Assembly: GCF_003966125.1 (NCBI RefSeq)
Contig: NZ_RXMA01000008.1
Coordinates: forward strand, 62,001 to 126,000
Reading direction: 5' to 3'
Origin: Azospirillum griseum
GTDB lineage: Bacteria; Pseudomonadota; Alphaproteobacteria; Azospirillales; Azospirillaceae
DNA: 64,000 nucleotides
Shown here: positions 1 through 8,605 of the stretch, piece after piece
How the letters are laid out: every line of letters starts with the position of its first letter
Position numbering within the stretch: the first letter of the stretch is position 1
Notes under the pieces: generated by a model
What the model was told of the DNA's origin: nothing
The model's database searches: none
The model's input: only the letters and a program-made list of their open reading frames with translations
Position numbers and translations under genes: made by a program

Positions 1-64
1 CGCAGGCCGCCAAGGCCAGAACCGCCCCCAACCCCAACGCCCGCATCACGCCGCGCACCGTCAT
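1..64 (-). CDS. Lipoprotein, N-terminal fragment (runs off the window)
   Basis: Reading the minus strand from the ATG at 64-62 gives a short basic start, a hydrophobic core and then LALAAC, a clear lipobox for signal peptidase II, so the product is predicted to be a lipid-anchored envelope protein. Only 21 codons lie in the window, so the mature protein and its function are unknown. The start is uncertain: ATG codons at 73, 88, 103 and 106 are all in the same frame, because a 15-base direct repeat there encodes a repeated five-residue unit. The ATG at 64 gives the most normal signal peptide length. Confidence 0.55.
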   Translation of the reverse strand, partial: MTVRGVMRALGLGAVLALAAC

Positions 65-70
65 TCCGTG

Positions 71-100
71 CATCGTCTTCCCGCGCATCGTCTTCCCGCG
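71..100. repeat. 15-base tandem direct repeat, two copies
   Basis: The unit CATCGTCTTCCCGCG occurs at 71-85 and again at 86-100, followed by a degenerate start of a third copy. On the minus strand each copy encodes MRGKT in frame with the lipoprotein start at 64, so each copy adds a possible start codon. Confidence 0.8.
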
Positions 101-106
101 CATCAT

Positions 107-427
107 CCCGTCCGCACCCGTCATCGCGCCCGTCCTTGCCCGCAAATCGAATCCGCCCGAACCAGGGGCCTTGTCACCGCGTTGTCACGCCCCGCCCGTT
201 TGTGCCGAGCGCCACCGGCAGCGTCAACGGCTGTTTGGCGGCGGACCCGCCCCCGCGCGTTGATGTCACGGCCCGCACGCAAGGAGGCCGCGCGCAAGGC
301 ACCCACCGCGCCCGCGCGCGCGATCACGCGCGACCATGCGTGACAAGCGGCGGTGAAACGCGGTATCGACAGGGTGGGCCGACGCCGTTTCGCGTCCGCC
401 GTTTGTGTTCCCGAAGGAAAAGCCACC
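107..427. other. Intergenic region between divergent genes
   Basis: About 320 bases lie between the minus-strand lipoprotein start and the methyltransferase start. Open frames here show no recognisable protein and look like shadows of GC-rich sequence. Promoters for both flanking genes should be here, but I see no convincing -35/-10 pair. Two TTGTCAC direct repeats near 172-187 are the only visible motif. Confidence 0.5.
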
Positions 428-1810
428 ATGACACCCGCCGCCCGCCTTCAGGCGGTCATCGAGCTGTTGACCGACATCGACGACATCACCCGCCCCGCCG
501 ACGCGGTGATGAGCGCCTATTTCCGCAACCGTCGTTACATCGGCTCGAAGGACCGCACCAACATCGCGCAGACCACCTACGCGATCCTGCGGCGTCACGC
601 GCGGCTGGGCTGGTGGATCGAACGCACCGGGCACCGCCCGACGCCCCGCGCCCGCACGCTCGCCTACGCCCTGTTGGAGGAGCGCCGCAACGCCGGGGTC
701 GTGCTGGAGATGTTCAGCGGCGGCAAATTCGCGCCCGAGCGTCTGAGCGAAAAGGAGCTGGCCCTGGTCGGCGCGCTGGACACCCACACGCTCGACCATC
801 CCGAGATGCCGGAGGCCGTGCGCGTCGAATGCCCCGATTGGGCCGAAGCGCCGATCCGCGCCACCCTGGGCGACCGTTTCACGGTGGAGATGGAAAAGCT
901 GCTGGACGCCGCCCCGCTCGACCTGCGCATCAACCCGCTGAAGGCCAACCAGGCCAGCGCGATCAAGGCGTTGGCCAAGGCGCAGATCGTCGCCGAGACG
1001 ACGCAATGGTCGCCCTTCGGCCTGCGCGTCAAGGGCCGCCCGCCGCTGGGCGGCGTGGACGCCTTCAAGGACGGTCTGGTCGAAATCCAGGACGAAGGCT
1101 CGCAGCTCGTCGCGCTGGCCGTCGCGCCGAAGCCCGGCCATCAGGTGGTTGATTTCTGCGCCGGGGCCGGTGGCAAGACGTTGGCCATCGCCGCGATGAT
1201 GAAGAACAAGGGCCGGGTCGTCGCCTGCGACGTGCTGGCCGGTCGGCTGAAGCGCGCGGCGGAGCGGTTCCGCCGCGCCGGTCTGCACAACATCGAAGCC
1301 CACCCGCTGACCAGCGAACGCGACCCGTGGGTGAAGCGCCACAAGCGCAAGTTCGACCGCGTGCTGGTCGATGCCCCGTGCTCCGGCACCGGGACGTGGC
1401 GGCGCAACCCGGACAGCCGGTGGCGTCCGCTGGGGCCGGGGTTGGCCGAGCTGGTTCCGTTGCAGGCCAACATTCTGGACAGCGCCGCCCGGCTGGTTAA
1501 GCCCGGCGGGCGGCTGATCTACGCCACCTGCTCCCTGCTGTTCGATGAGAATGAAGGGCAGATCGCCGCCTTCCTGGAAACCCATCCCGACTTCACCGTC
1601 AAGCCGGTGGCCGAGGTCTGGGCGGAGGAAGGGTTCGGCGCGGTCCCGTGCGAGGGTCCCTATCTGCGCCTGACCCCGGCCCGCCACGACACCGACGGCT
1701 TTTTCGCCGCCGTCCTCGACCGCAAGGCCGAGGAGCCGGTGGAGAGCGCCGAGACCGATGAGGCGGCGGTGGACGAGGCCGTGGAAACCTCCGACGCGGA
1801 AACCGTCTGA
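428..1810 (+). CDS. RsmB/NOP-family RNA (cytosine-5) methyltransferase
   Basis: Class I SAM-dependent methyltransferase of 460 residues that probably makes 5-methylcytosine in 16S rRNA. The N-terminal ~150 residues resemble the NusB-like RNA-binding region of RsmB proteins. The Rossmann part has a SAM-binding stretch (FCAGAGGKTLAIA) near 240-252. Both family cysteines are present: C318 in DAPCSGTG and C368 in YATCSLL; one is the nucleophile and the other helps release product. The C-terminus is an acidic low-complexity tail. The ATG at 428 was chosen because AAGGA lies at 414-418; an upstream in-frame ATG at 353 adds residues that do not look conserved. RsmF is a less likely alternative. Confidence 0.88.
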   Translation: MTPAARLQAVIELLTDIDDITRPADAVMSAYFRNRRYIGSKDRTNIAQTTYAILRRHARLGWWIERTGHRPTPRARTLAYALLEERRNAGVVLEMFSGGKFAPERLSEKELALVGALDTHTLDHPEMPEAVRVECPDWAEAPIRATLGDRFTVEMEKLLDAAPLDLRINPLKANQASAIKALAKAQIVAETTQWSPFGLRVKGRPPLGGVDAFKDGLVEIQDEGSQLVALAVAPKPGHQVVDFCAGAGGKTLAIAAMMKNKGRVVACDVLAGRLKRAAERFRRAGLHNIEAHPLTSERDPWVKRHKRKFDRVLVDAPCSGTGTWRRNPDSRWRPLGPGLAELVPLQANILDSAARLVKPGGRLIYATCSLLFDENEGQIAAFLETHPDFTVKPVAEVWAEEGFGAVPCEGPYLRLTPARHDTDGFFAAVLDRKAEEPVESAETDEAAVDEAVETSDAETV

Positions 1811-1978
1811 CGTCAAAGGCCGCGCGCCCTGGCATGCCACTGTCCCCGTTTGGTTTCAACCGGACGGGGCGGGGCCTTGACAGCCGGGGTGGCGCGGCCT
1901 TTATCGCTGGGTTAGGGTTTTCCCACCACTTTTCGCCCGGCCCGCCTGTGCGCCGCCGGGCCATTCCACGAGGACCAC

Positions 1979-3499
1979 ATGAAGTTCTCCTTCGCGAAGC
2001 CGTCCTTGGCCTCGGTGCTGGGCAAGCCCGGCATCCTCGCCATCACCGTCGCCAACGACCGCAGCCTCGGCGCGCTGGGGCAGGAGTTGGACCAGAAGAC
2101 CGGCGGCGCGCTGACCCGCGCCATGGCCGCCGCCCGTTTCTCCGGGAAAAAGGACGAGACGCTGACCCTGCTGGCCCCGGCGGGCGTTGAGCTGGAGCGC
2201 GTGGTCCTGATCGGCGTCGGCAAGGCCGAGGAGATCACCGACCTGTCGCTGCAATCGCAGGGCGGGACCCTGTTCGCCACGCTGGACAAGGCGGGCGACG
2301 AGGCGTCGCTGCTGGTCGAACTGCCCGAAGGCGCGGCGCTGGACGGCGCGGCGGCGGCGGTGGAGATCGCGTTCGGCGCGCGCCTGCGCTCCTACAAGTT
2401 CGACAAATACAAGACCAACGACAAGAAGGCGGAGAAGAAGGAGCCGAAACCGGCGCTCGACCGCCTGACCCTGCTGGTCGAGGGCGCGGACGAGGCCAAG
2501 AAGGCCTACGGCCCCCGCGACAAGGTGGCCGACGCCATTTTCTTCGCCCGCGATCTGGTGTCCGAACCCGCCAACGTCATCTACCCGGAATCCCTGGCCG
2601 ACAAGACCAAGGAGCTGGAATCGGTCGGCGTCGAGGTGGAGATCCTGGAGCCGAAGAAGCTGCGCAAGCTGGGCATGGGCGCGCTGCTGGGCGTGGCCCA
2701 GGGCAGCGCGAACGAGGCCCGCGTCGTCGTCCTGCGCTACAACGGCAACGGCGATGGCGAGGATCAACGCCCGCTGGCCTTCATCGGCAAGGGCGTGACC
2801 TTCGACACCGGCGGCATCTCCATCAAGGGGGCCGCCGGTATGGAAGACATGAAGTGGGACATGGGCGGGTCGGCCACCGTGGTCGGCACCCTCTACGCGC
2901 TCGCCGCGCGCAAGGCGAAGGTCAACGCCGTCGGCATCATCGGGCTGGTGGAAAACATGCCGTCCGGCACGGCGCAACGCCCTGGCGACATCGTCACCTC
3001 CATGTCGGGCCAGACCATCGAGGTCATCAACACCGACGCCGAAGGCCGTCTGGTGCTGGCCGATTGCCTGTGGTACGCGCAGGACGTCTTCAAGCCCAAG
3101 CTGATGATCGATCTGGCCACGCTGACCGGTGCCATCATCGTCGCGCTGGGGCATGAGCACGCCGGTCTGTTCGCCAACAACGACGAGTTGGCGCAGAACC
3201 TGACCGCCGCCGGGCTGAAGGTCGGCCAACCGCTGTGGCGCTTGCCGATGAACGACGCCTACGACAAGGAAATCGAAAGCCCGGCCGCCGACATGAAGAA
3301 TGTCGGGTCGGGCGGCGGCGCTGGCAGCATCGTCGGCGCGCAGTTCCTCAAGCGCTTCGTCAACGATGTGCCGTGGGCGCACATCGACATCGCGGGCGTG
3401 GCCTGGGCGAAGAAGGACAGCGCGACGGTGCCGAAGGGCGCGTCGGCCTTTGGCGTCCGTCTGCTCGACCGCTTCGTCGCCGAGTTCCACGAGGCGTGA
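1979..3499 (+). CDS. pepA: Leucyl aminopeptidase (M17 family)
   Basis: Cytosolic di-metal aminopeptidase that removes N-terminal residues from peptides; some family members also bind DNA. At 506 residues it matches normal PepA length. The N-terminal third is the non-catalytic domain. The catalytic domain shows GKGVTFDTGG with metal or active-site residues K271 and D276, and the M17 signature NTDAEGRL at 351-358. A charged, lysine-rich linker at about 140-160 joins the two domains. The start follows AGGA with normal spacing. The gene stands alone on the plus strand, 82 bases before holC, which often follows pepA in proteobacteria. Confidence 0.96.
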   Translation: MKFSFAKPSLASVLGKPGILAITVANDRSLGALGQELDQKTGGALTRAMAAARFSGKKDETLTLLAPAGVELERVVLIGVGKAEEITDLSLQSQGGTLFATLDKAGDEASLLVELPEGAALDGAAAAVEIAFGARLRSYKFDKYKTNDKKAEKKEPKPALDRLTLLVEGADEAKKAYGPRDKVADAIFFARDLVSEPANVIYPESLADKTKELESVGVEVEILEPKKLRKLGMGALLGVAQGSANEARVVVLRYNGNGDGEDQRPLAFIGKGVTFDTGGISIKGAAGMEDMKWDMGGSATVVGTLYALAARKAKVNAVGIIGLVENMPSGTAQRPGDIVTSMSGQTIEVINTDAEGRLVLADCLWYAQDVFKPKLMIDLATLTGAIIVALGHEHAGLFANNDELAQNLTAAGLKVGQPLWRLPMNDAYDKEIESPAADMKNVGSGGGAGSIVGAQFLKRFVNDVPWAHIDIAGVAWAKKDSATVPKGASAFGVRLLDRFVAEFHEA

Positions 3500-3581
3500 T
3501 CGTTCGGGCTTCCCCCCTTGCCGACCGGCTACGGCGGCAGGGGGGAACCCCAGCGAGGACCTGTGGGCCTGTGGATCCGAG

Positions 3582-4034
3582 ATGACCGAAGTCCGCTTCT
3601 ATCACCTGCAACGCCAGACGCTGGAACAGGCGCTGCCCAAGATCCTGGAAAAGGTTCTGGAGCGGAACTGGCGCGCCGTGGTGCTGGCGGCGTCGGCGGA
3701 GCGGGTGGACGCGCTCAACCAGCTTTTGTGGACCTACGACCCCAACAGCTTCTTGCCCCATGGCGCGGCGCGCGATGGCTTTGCCGATCAGCAACCGATC
3801 TGGTTGACGGCGGAGGATGAGAACCCGAACGCGGCCACCGTGCTGGTGGCGGTGGATGGGTCGGTCAGCGAACGCATCGACCAGTATGATTTGGTTTGCG
3901 ATCTGTTCGACGGCAACGATGACGACGCGGTGCTGGCGGCGCGTGGCCGCTGGAAGACCTGCAAGGCCGCCGGTCACAGCCTGACCTATTGGCAGCAGAC
4001 CGAACGCGGCGCGTGGGACAAGAAATCCGGTTGA
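3582..4034 (+). CDS. holC: DNA polymerase III chi subunit
   Basis: A 150-residue protein starting MTEVRFYHL, the family's usual opening. Chi joins psi in the clamp-loader complex and links the replisome to single-stranded DNA-binding protein. The sequence has the chi fold pattern, with LLWTYDPNSFLPHG and the later DGNDDDAVLAAR region matching the conserved nucleotide-fold core. The frame is open upstream, but that part is a shadow of pepA; the ATG at 3582 fits the family. It follows pepA by 82 bases and is probably co-transcribed with it. Alphaproteobacteria commonly have chi without a recognisable psi. Confidence 0.93.
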   Translation: MTEVRFYHLQRQTLEQALPKILEKVLERNWRAVVLAASAERVDALNQLLWTYDPNSFLPHGAARDGFADQQPIWLTAEDENPNAATVLVAVDGSVSERIDQYDLVCDLFDGNDDDAVLAARGRWKTCKAAGHSLTYWQQTERGAWDKKSG

Positions 4035-4068
4035 GACGATCCAGGCCAGAAGATTTGGAAAAGGCGGG

Positions 4069-4734
4069 TCAACCGCTGACCGGTGTGGAGGCGTTGGCCG
4101 ATTCGACCACGCCCAGATCCAACAAAGGCAGGAAGCTGGCCGGCTCCTGTGCCCCCGACAGCGCGTAGCGCCGGTTGAAGATGTAGCAGGGGACCGCCTG
4201 CAAGCCCATGTGCCGGGCCAACGCGTCGGCGGATTGCACCGCTGCGCTTTCGGTGCCGGCGGCGAGGCTGGCCTTCATCGCGTCACCGTTCAAACCGACA
4301 CCGACCGCCACGGCGGCCAGCACCTCGTGATCGCTGATGTCCAAGCCCTGGACGAAGTAGGCCGCGAACAGCGCATCGGCCATGACGTTGCCGTGGCCGG
4401 ATTGGGCGGCGATGCGGATCGCGCGGTGGGCGTCAAAGCTGTTGGGGGTGCGGCGAATCCGGTCGAGCGCCAAGGGCAGGCCGTCGCGCTCGGCGGTTTC
4501 CTCCACCATCCGGTGAATCTGCCGCGCCCGCTCGGCTCCGCCGAATTTCAAGGCCAGATAGTCGGAGCGGGCCATGCCGCCCGGCGGCATGTCGGGGTTG
4601 AGTTGAAAAGGTTGCCAGCGAATCTCAAGGGGAATCCCCGGCCGCAGATCCAGCGCACGCGCCAGTCGGCCTTTGCCGATGTAGCACCAGGGGCAAATCA
4701 GATCGGCGAAGGTTTCGATCAGCATGGCGCTCAC
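4069..4734 (-). CDS. DsbA-family (FrnE-like) thiol-disulfide oxidoreductase
   Basis: A thioredoxin-fold protein of 221 residues with an inserted helical domain. The redox motif CPWC is at C14-C17, directly after the first beta strand, as in the FrnE and 2-hydroxychromene-2-carboxylate isomerase group. A cis-proline region (QAVPCYIFNRRY) lies near 181-192. There is no signal peptide, so it should act in the cytoplasm. Substrate is unknown. The start is GTG at 4734; an ATG at 4725 is an alternative. It converges on holC with a gap of 34 bases and is divergent from the gene at 4859. Confidence 0.87.
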   Translation of the reverse strand: MSAMLIETFADLICPWCYIGKGRLARALDLRPGIPLEIRWQPFQLNPDMPPGGMARSDYLALKFGGAERARQIHRMVEETAERDGLPLALDRIRRTPNSFDAHRAIRIAAQSGHGNVMADALFAAYFVQGLDISDHEVLAAVAVGVGLNGDAMKASLAAGTESAAVQSADALARHMGLQAVPCYIFNRRYALSGAQEPASFLPLLDLGVVESANASTPVSG

Positions 4735-4858
4735 TATCGCGGCAAAGCCGTTGCCGGGGCAAGGATTCGTTCATCGCAAGACTTTGTTAACCGATCTGGA
4801 CGGACAGTCGAAACCGGCCCGACCGGTCGGTTGTGGCCCTGGTGGGGGCGTGCGGGCG

Positions 4859-5341
4859 ATGACCAATTCCTACGTGGATGGCAAGGTGCGCGAAGCGATT
4901 CTGGCGTCAAAGGGCAGCCGGGCGTTGGCGCAGAAAATCCTGATGACCTGGGCGGCCAGCGATCCGGAGCTGTTGCGCGGCATGGCCCAACCCTTTTTGA
5001 AGGCCATCGTGGCCGCTTCGATCGAACGGGCGGCCCGGCCACCCAGCAGCGGATCGTCGCGGGCGCGGCCCGGCGCGTCGGTGGGCGGCGGGCGCGTGTC
5101 GGCGTCCGGTCTCAGCCGCGACGCGTTGGAAAGCGTGCTCAATCAATTGGGACGTGACCCGGAGGAGGGGGCAGGGGCCACCGCCCCGGCGGCGGCATCC
5201 CCGTCGTCCCCATCGTCCCCATCGTCCCCGGGGGCTGCCGACCGTGCGGCGCGCTACAAGGACGCCGGCGACCCCGGACATGAGAAAGCGATGATGGCCA
5301 TCGCCAAAGCCTTCGTTACCAAGAAAATCCAACGATCCTGA
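4859..5341 (+). CDS. Hypothetical protein with Ser-Pro-rich linker
   Basis: I do not recognise this 160-residue protein. The N-terminal ~60 residues (from MTNSYVDGKVREAIL) look helical and are the likely folded part. They are followed by a low-complexity region with repeated Ser-Ser-Pro (about 115-128, coded by a nine-base repeat) and a short C-terminal segment with HEKAMMAIAKAF. No signal peptide or membrane segment is visible, so it is probably cytoplasmic. The start at 4859 is preferred to the upstream in-frame ATG at 4724, because the extra 45 residues overlap the divergent oxidoreductase start and look random. Confidence 0.68.
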   Translation: MTNSYVDGKVREAILASKGSRALAQKILMTWAASDPELLRGMAQPFLKAIVAASIERAARPPSSGSSRARPGASVGGGRVSASGLSRDALESVLNQLGRDPEEGAGATAPAAASPSSPSSPSSPGAADRAARYKDAGDPGHEKAMMAIAKAFVTKKIQRS

Positions 5342-5375
5342 TAACGATCCTGATAAGGGCGGGCCATAGGGGCGC

Positions 5376-5771
5376 TCATTCGTCGAACCAACCCTTGGCC
5401 TTTGGCCCTGCGGGTTTGATGTCGGGCGGCGGGCTGGCCAGCGCCGTGGTCCCGTTCTTGTACGGGTCCGGGATGTGGTGGCATTCGACCTCGGCCAAGG
5501 TGCGGTAGCAGTAGAGGCGCGAGCGGTCGACCACGACCTTTTCCGGGCAATAGGTGCCCGTTTCCGACAGATTGATGAGCGAGCAGTCCTTCCCGGTGAT
5601 GCCCGAGGCGATGTGGTCGCCGACGGTCTTCCGGGTGGTGTTCAGGGTCAGGATGTCCACCCCCGTTACCGTGGTGGGGCTGCACGCGCACAGGGGAAGG
5701 GCGGCGACCAAGGCCGCGACCGCCAGCCATTGACGTGAAGGGTGAGCCGCAACGGTCGCCATCCGATCCAT
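5376..5771 (-). CDS. Small putative lipoprotein
   Basis: A 131-residue protein with an N-terminal hydrophobic stretch ending LPLCACS. C30, preceded by Ala, fits a lipobox, so export and lipid anchoring are likely. The mature part contains four more cysteines (in KDCSL, TYCPE, LYCYR, VECHH), which could form two disulfide bonds in the periplasm. I do not recognise the family. A second small exported cysteine-containing protein is encoded just upstream on the same strand (5832-6143), so the two may be expressed together. Confidence 0.7.
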   Translation of the reverse strand: MDRMATVAAHPSRQWLAVAALVAALPLCACSPTTVTGVDILTLNTTRKTVGDHIASGITGKDCSLINLSETGTYCPEKVVVDRSRLYCYRTLAEVECHHIPDPYKNGTTALASPPPDIKPAGPKAKGWFDE

Positions 5772-5831
5772 CCCGCGATTCGATCTTGCGATACACTGCG
5801 CGCCGACATGATTAAAAAATCCTAAATTGGG

Positions 5832-6143
5832 TCATCGCAGGAGCGAGCAAATCCGCGAGCGGCATTGGACCAGCACAAAGGCGTCCTTGTCCTCCGTGCA
5901 CCCCACTTTGAACACGGTGCTGCTCTCCCGGCCCGGGGCGTAGCGCATGACCTCCACCTTGGCCGGGGTGCAGTTGCCCATCGACTTGGCAACCTCCTTC
6001 GCTTCGGCCTGTCCGGCGGACACATTGGCACCGGCCAAGGCCGTGTCGGCGTGGAGCAGGAATCCCAGCGCGAGGCTGGTGGTCAGGCCGAGACGAACGG
6101 CGGGGCGAAGCTGGAAAGGGCAGGGCGTGCGCATCATTCCCAC
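5832..6143 (-). CDS. Small exported protein of unknown function
   Basis: A 103-residue protein. The first ~37 residues form a signal peptide (TTSLALGFLLHADTALA, cleavage likely after ALA). The remaining ~66 residues include four cysteines (GNCTP, KVGCTE, VQCRS, RICSL), an even number that would suit disulfide bonding outside the cytoplasm. No family is recognised. It lies 60 bases upstream of the small lipoprotein gene at 5376-5771 on the same strand, and has a similar size and cysteine content. Confidence 0.68.
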   Translation of the reverse strand: MGMMRTPCPFQLRPAVRLGLTTSLALGFLLHADTALAGANVSAGQAEAKEVAKSMGNCTPAKVEVMRYAPGRESSTVFKVGCTEDKDAFVLVQCRSRICSLLR

Positions 6144-6298
6144 AGAATGGTCAGACGCACATTATGGCATGCGGGCGCAATGGCCTGAACCCCCTTGCTG
6201 GCGCGCGTTGCGGCCGTGCCCCACCACAAAACATCGGCAGGGCAGGGGTGTTCTGCTATGATCCAGCACCGCCACGGTCATCGAAAAGGGGGCACATC

Positions 6299-6526
6299 AT
6301 GACCTTGAACGAGCGACGCCTTGGCGACCGCATTCTTGCCGCGCTGGACCTGGCGCTGGAGCAACGCCATCTGGAGGTGGCGGAGCATTTGGCCCGCGCG
6401 CTGGAAGAGGCGTTGACGCGATTCGGTGGACCGGACGCCGTGGACCATCGGGATCTGTCCACGGGCATGATCCAGGCGTTCGAACGCTTGAGCGAATTGC
6501 GGCGCGAGGAACACAGCCTGTCCTGA
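6299..6526 (+). CDS. Hypothetical small helical protein
   Basis: A 75-residue protein, acidic and basic in alternation, predicted to be almost all helix (ERRLGDRILAALDLALEQ and the following AEHLARALEEALTRF). There is no signal peptide or membrane segment. The ATG at 6299 is preceded by GAAAAGGGGG, a usable ribosome binding site; the upstream in-frame ATG at 6164 gives a proline-rich extension that does not look coding. The function is unknown. It lies upstream of the tRNA-Asp promoter and is not part of an obvious operon. Confidence 0.65.
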   Translation: MTLNERRLGDRILAALDLALEQRHLEVAEHLARALEEALTRFGGPDAVDHRDLSTGMIQAFERLSELRREEHSLS

Positions 6527-6547
6527 CCGGATTTATGAAATTTCCCG

Positions 6548-6576
6548 TTGACAGGATCCTGGTCGCCGTCTAAAAC
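6548..6576 (+). promoter_or_regulatory. Sigma70-type promoter for tRNA-Asp
   Basis: A perfect -35 TTGACA at 6548-6553, a 17-base spacer and TAAAAC at 6571-6576 match the housekeeping sigma consensus well. Transcription would start near 6583, giving a leader of about 90 bases before the tRNA. Neither flanking protein gene lies in a better position to use it. Confidence 0.65.
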
Positions 6577-6672
6577 CCGCGCACCGAACGACGGGGCCTT
6601 GGCCCGGTGGAAACAGCAGGTGTCTCAAGGGTTTGACTTGAAGAGACAGGTTGCTTCCAAACGTCGATCAGC

Positions 6673-6749
<77 letters not shown>

Positions 6750-6778
6750 CTTCCTTTTAAAAGTTGCTTCTTGAGAAT

Positions 6779-6803
6779 GGCTCGCAAGATTGCGGGCCTT
6801 TTT
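6779..6803 (+). terminator. Intrinsic terminator after tRNA-Asp
   Basis: The inverted repeat GGCTCGCA / TGCGGGCC (one G-T pair), with a four-base loop, is followed by five T residues at 6799-6803. It ends the tRNA transcript and separates it from the nuo operon. Confidence 0.75.
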
Positions 6804-7043
6804 GCTTTTGGTCCAGACTTGCGCTTCGCTTTGAAAATGCTTGGTAATACCAAGGGAAATTCTGTAATCGGAATCCCCTATTGCCGAGTCGGACGCGTTC
6901 AAAGCCCTTTCCTTGCATCCACACTCGGCATATATTCCGGCCCGTCTGATGGGCTAATCCAAGGCATTCCTGCCACGCCGCGCGTTTCCTCCGACAAACG
7001 GATGGGACGGCGTTCGTGGCCGTGGGCTTATGGGAGGAACGCG

Positions 7044-7412
7044 GTGTCGACTCCGCTGATCATTGAGTATCTTCCGATCCTGGTGTTCCTGCTGATCGGT
7101 ATCGCGCTGGCCGTGGTGATGGTGGGCGCGTCCTACATCATCAGCCCGAAGAACCCGGACGCCGAAAAGGTCTCCCCCTACGAATGCGGCTTCGAGCCGT
7201 TCGAGGACGCCCGCACCAAATTCGACGTGCGGTTCTATCTGGTCTCGATCCTGTTCATCATTTTCGACCTGGAGGTCGCCTTCCTGTTCCCCTGGGCCAT
7301 CGCGCTGGGTGACATCGGGCTGTTCGGCTTCTGGTCCATGATGCTGTTCCTGGGCATCCTGACCATCGGCTTCATTTACGAGTGGAAGAAGGGAGCCTTG
7401 GAATGGGAGTGA
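7044..7412 (+). CDS. nuoA: NADH-quinone oxidoreductase subunit A
   Basis: Membrane subunit of complex I, 122 residues. Three membrane helices are visible at about 9-31, 62-84 and 92-113. The conserved loop with C48 (YECGFEP) and the acidic residues D75 and E77 in the second helix are present; these lie near the quinone entry site. The start is GTG at 7044, chosen because GGGAGGAA sits just upstream and the family begins here; a longer open frame from 6771 runs through the tRNA terminator and is not coding. It is the first gene of the nuo operon and overlaps nuoB by ten bases. Confidence 0.96.
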   Translation: MSTPLIIEYLPILVFLLIGIALAVVMVGASYIISPKNPDAEKVSPYECGFEPFEDARTKFDVRFYLVSILFIIFDLEVAFLFPWAIALGDIGLFGFWSMMLFLGILTIGFIYEWKKGALEWE

Positions 7413-7948
7413 AGATCGCCAATCCGCTGGCGCCAATTCCCCCCGGCCCGGAGCAGGACGCGTACATCCGCGCCGTGTCCGACGAGATCCAGGACAAGGG
7501 CTTCGTGCTGGCCAAGTACGAGGATTTGCTGGCCTGGGCGCGCACCGGTTCGCTGTGGCCGATGACCTTCGGTCTGGCCTGCTGCGCGGTGGAGATGATC
7601 CACGCCTACATGAGCCGGTACGATCTGGACCGCTTTGGCGTGATTCCGCGTCCCAGCCCGCGCCAGTCCGATTGCATGATCGTCGCCGGCACGCTGACCA
7701 ACAAGATGGCCCCGGCGCTGCGCAAGGTCTACGACCAGATGCCGGAACCGCGCTGGGTCATCTCCATGGGATCCTGCGCCAACGGCGGCGGTTACTACCA
7801 TTACTCTTACGCGGTGGTGCGCGGCTGCGACCGGGTCGTGCCGGTGGACATCTATGTGCCGGGTTGCCCGCCGACGGCGGAAGCCCTGGTCTATGGCATC
7901 CTCCAGCTTCAGAAAAAGATCCGGCGCGGCAACCGCATCGCTCGCTAA
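7403..7948 (+). CDS. nuoB: NADH-quinone oxidoreductase subunit B
   Basis: Peripheral-arm subunit of complex I, 181 residues, carrying 4Fe-4S cluster N2, which hands electrons to quinone. The four ligands are visible: adjacent C60 and C61 (ACCAVEM), C125 (GSCANGG) and C155 (PGCPPT). The ATG at 7403 overlaps the end of nuoA by ten bases, which suggests translational coupling; the longer frame from 7382 lies entirely within nuoA. nuoC follows after 27 bases. Confidence 0.97.
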   Translation: MGVKIANPLAPIPPGPEQDAYIRAVSDEIQDKGFVLAKYEDLLAWARTGSLWPMTFGLACCAVEMIHAYMSRYDLDRFGVIPRPSPRQSDCMIVAGTLTNKMAPALRKVYDQMPEPRWVISMGSCANGGGYYHYSYAVVRGCDRVVPVDIYVPGCPPTAEALVYGILQLQKKIRRGNRIAR

Positions 7949-7975
7949 GACCAGGAAGAAGGCAGGGTACGGCCC

Positions 7976-8605
7976 ATGTCCGAACAGGCGTTGAAGGAAC
8001 TCGGGGACGCGATCGCCGCCAAGCTTGGCGGCGACGTCCTGACGGTTGAGGTGAAGCTCGGCCAGCTGATGGTGACGGTCAAACGCGCCGCCATCCTCAC
8101 GGCGCTGACCACGCTGCGCGACGATCCGGCGTTCTCGTTTGAACAGCTGACTGACGTGACGGCGGTCGATTATCCCGAACGCATCGAGCGGTTCGAGGTG
8201 ATCTACCAACTCCTCAGCTACAAGCACAACCGGCGCATGCGCGTGAAGCTGACCACCGACGAGGACACGCCCGTCCCGTCGGCGGTGTCGGTCTACAGCG
8301 CGGCCAACTGGTTCGAGCGCGAGACCTGGGACCTGTTCGGCGTCTTCTTCGACAACCACCCGGACCTGCGCCGGATCCTGACCGACTACGGGTTCGAAGG
8401 GCATCCGTTCCGCAAGGATTTCCCGCTGACCGGCTATGTCGAGGTCCGCTACGACGAGGATCAGAAGCGCGTGGTCTACGAGCCGGTGCGGCTGACGCAG
8501 GACTTCCGCAGCTTCGATTTCCTCAGCCCGTGGGAAGGCATGACCAACGTCATGCTGCCGGGTGACGAGAAGGCCGCCCTCCAGGACGGGAGCAAGACGC
8601 CGTGA
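7976..8605 (+). CDS. nuoC: NADH-quinone oxidoreductase subunit C
   Basis: Peripheral-arm subunit of complex I (30 kDa family), 209 residues, with no cofactor. The family signature region [18 protein letters not shown] is present near 122-139, followed by [21 protein letters not shown]. In E. coli this subunit is fused to NuoD; here the two are separate, as in mitochondria and other alphaproteobacteria. Its stop overlaps the nuoD start (GTGA). Confidence 0.97.
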   Translation: MSEQALKELGDAIAAKLGGDVLTVEVKLGQLMVTVKRAAILTALTTLRDDPAFSFEQLTDVTAVDYPERIERFEVIYQLLSYKHNRRMRVKLTTDEDTPVPSAVSVYSAANWFERETWDLFGVFFDNHPDLRRILTDYGFEGHPFRKDFPLTGYVEVRYDEDQKRVVYEPVRLTQDFRSFDFLSPWEGMTNVMLPGDEKAALQDGSKTP

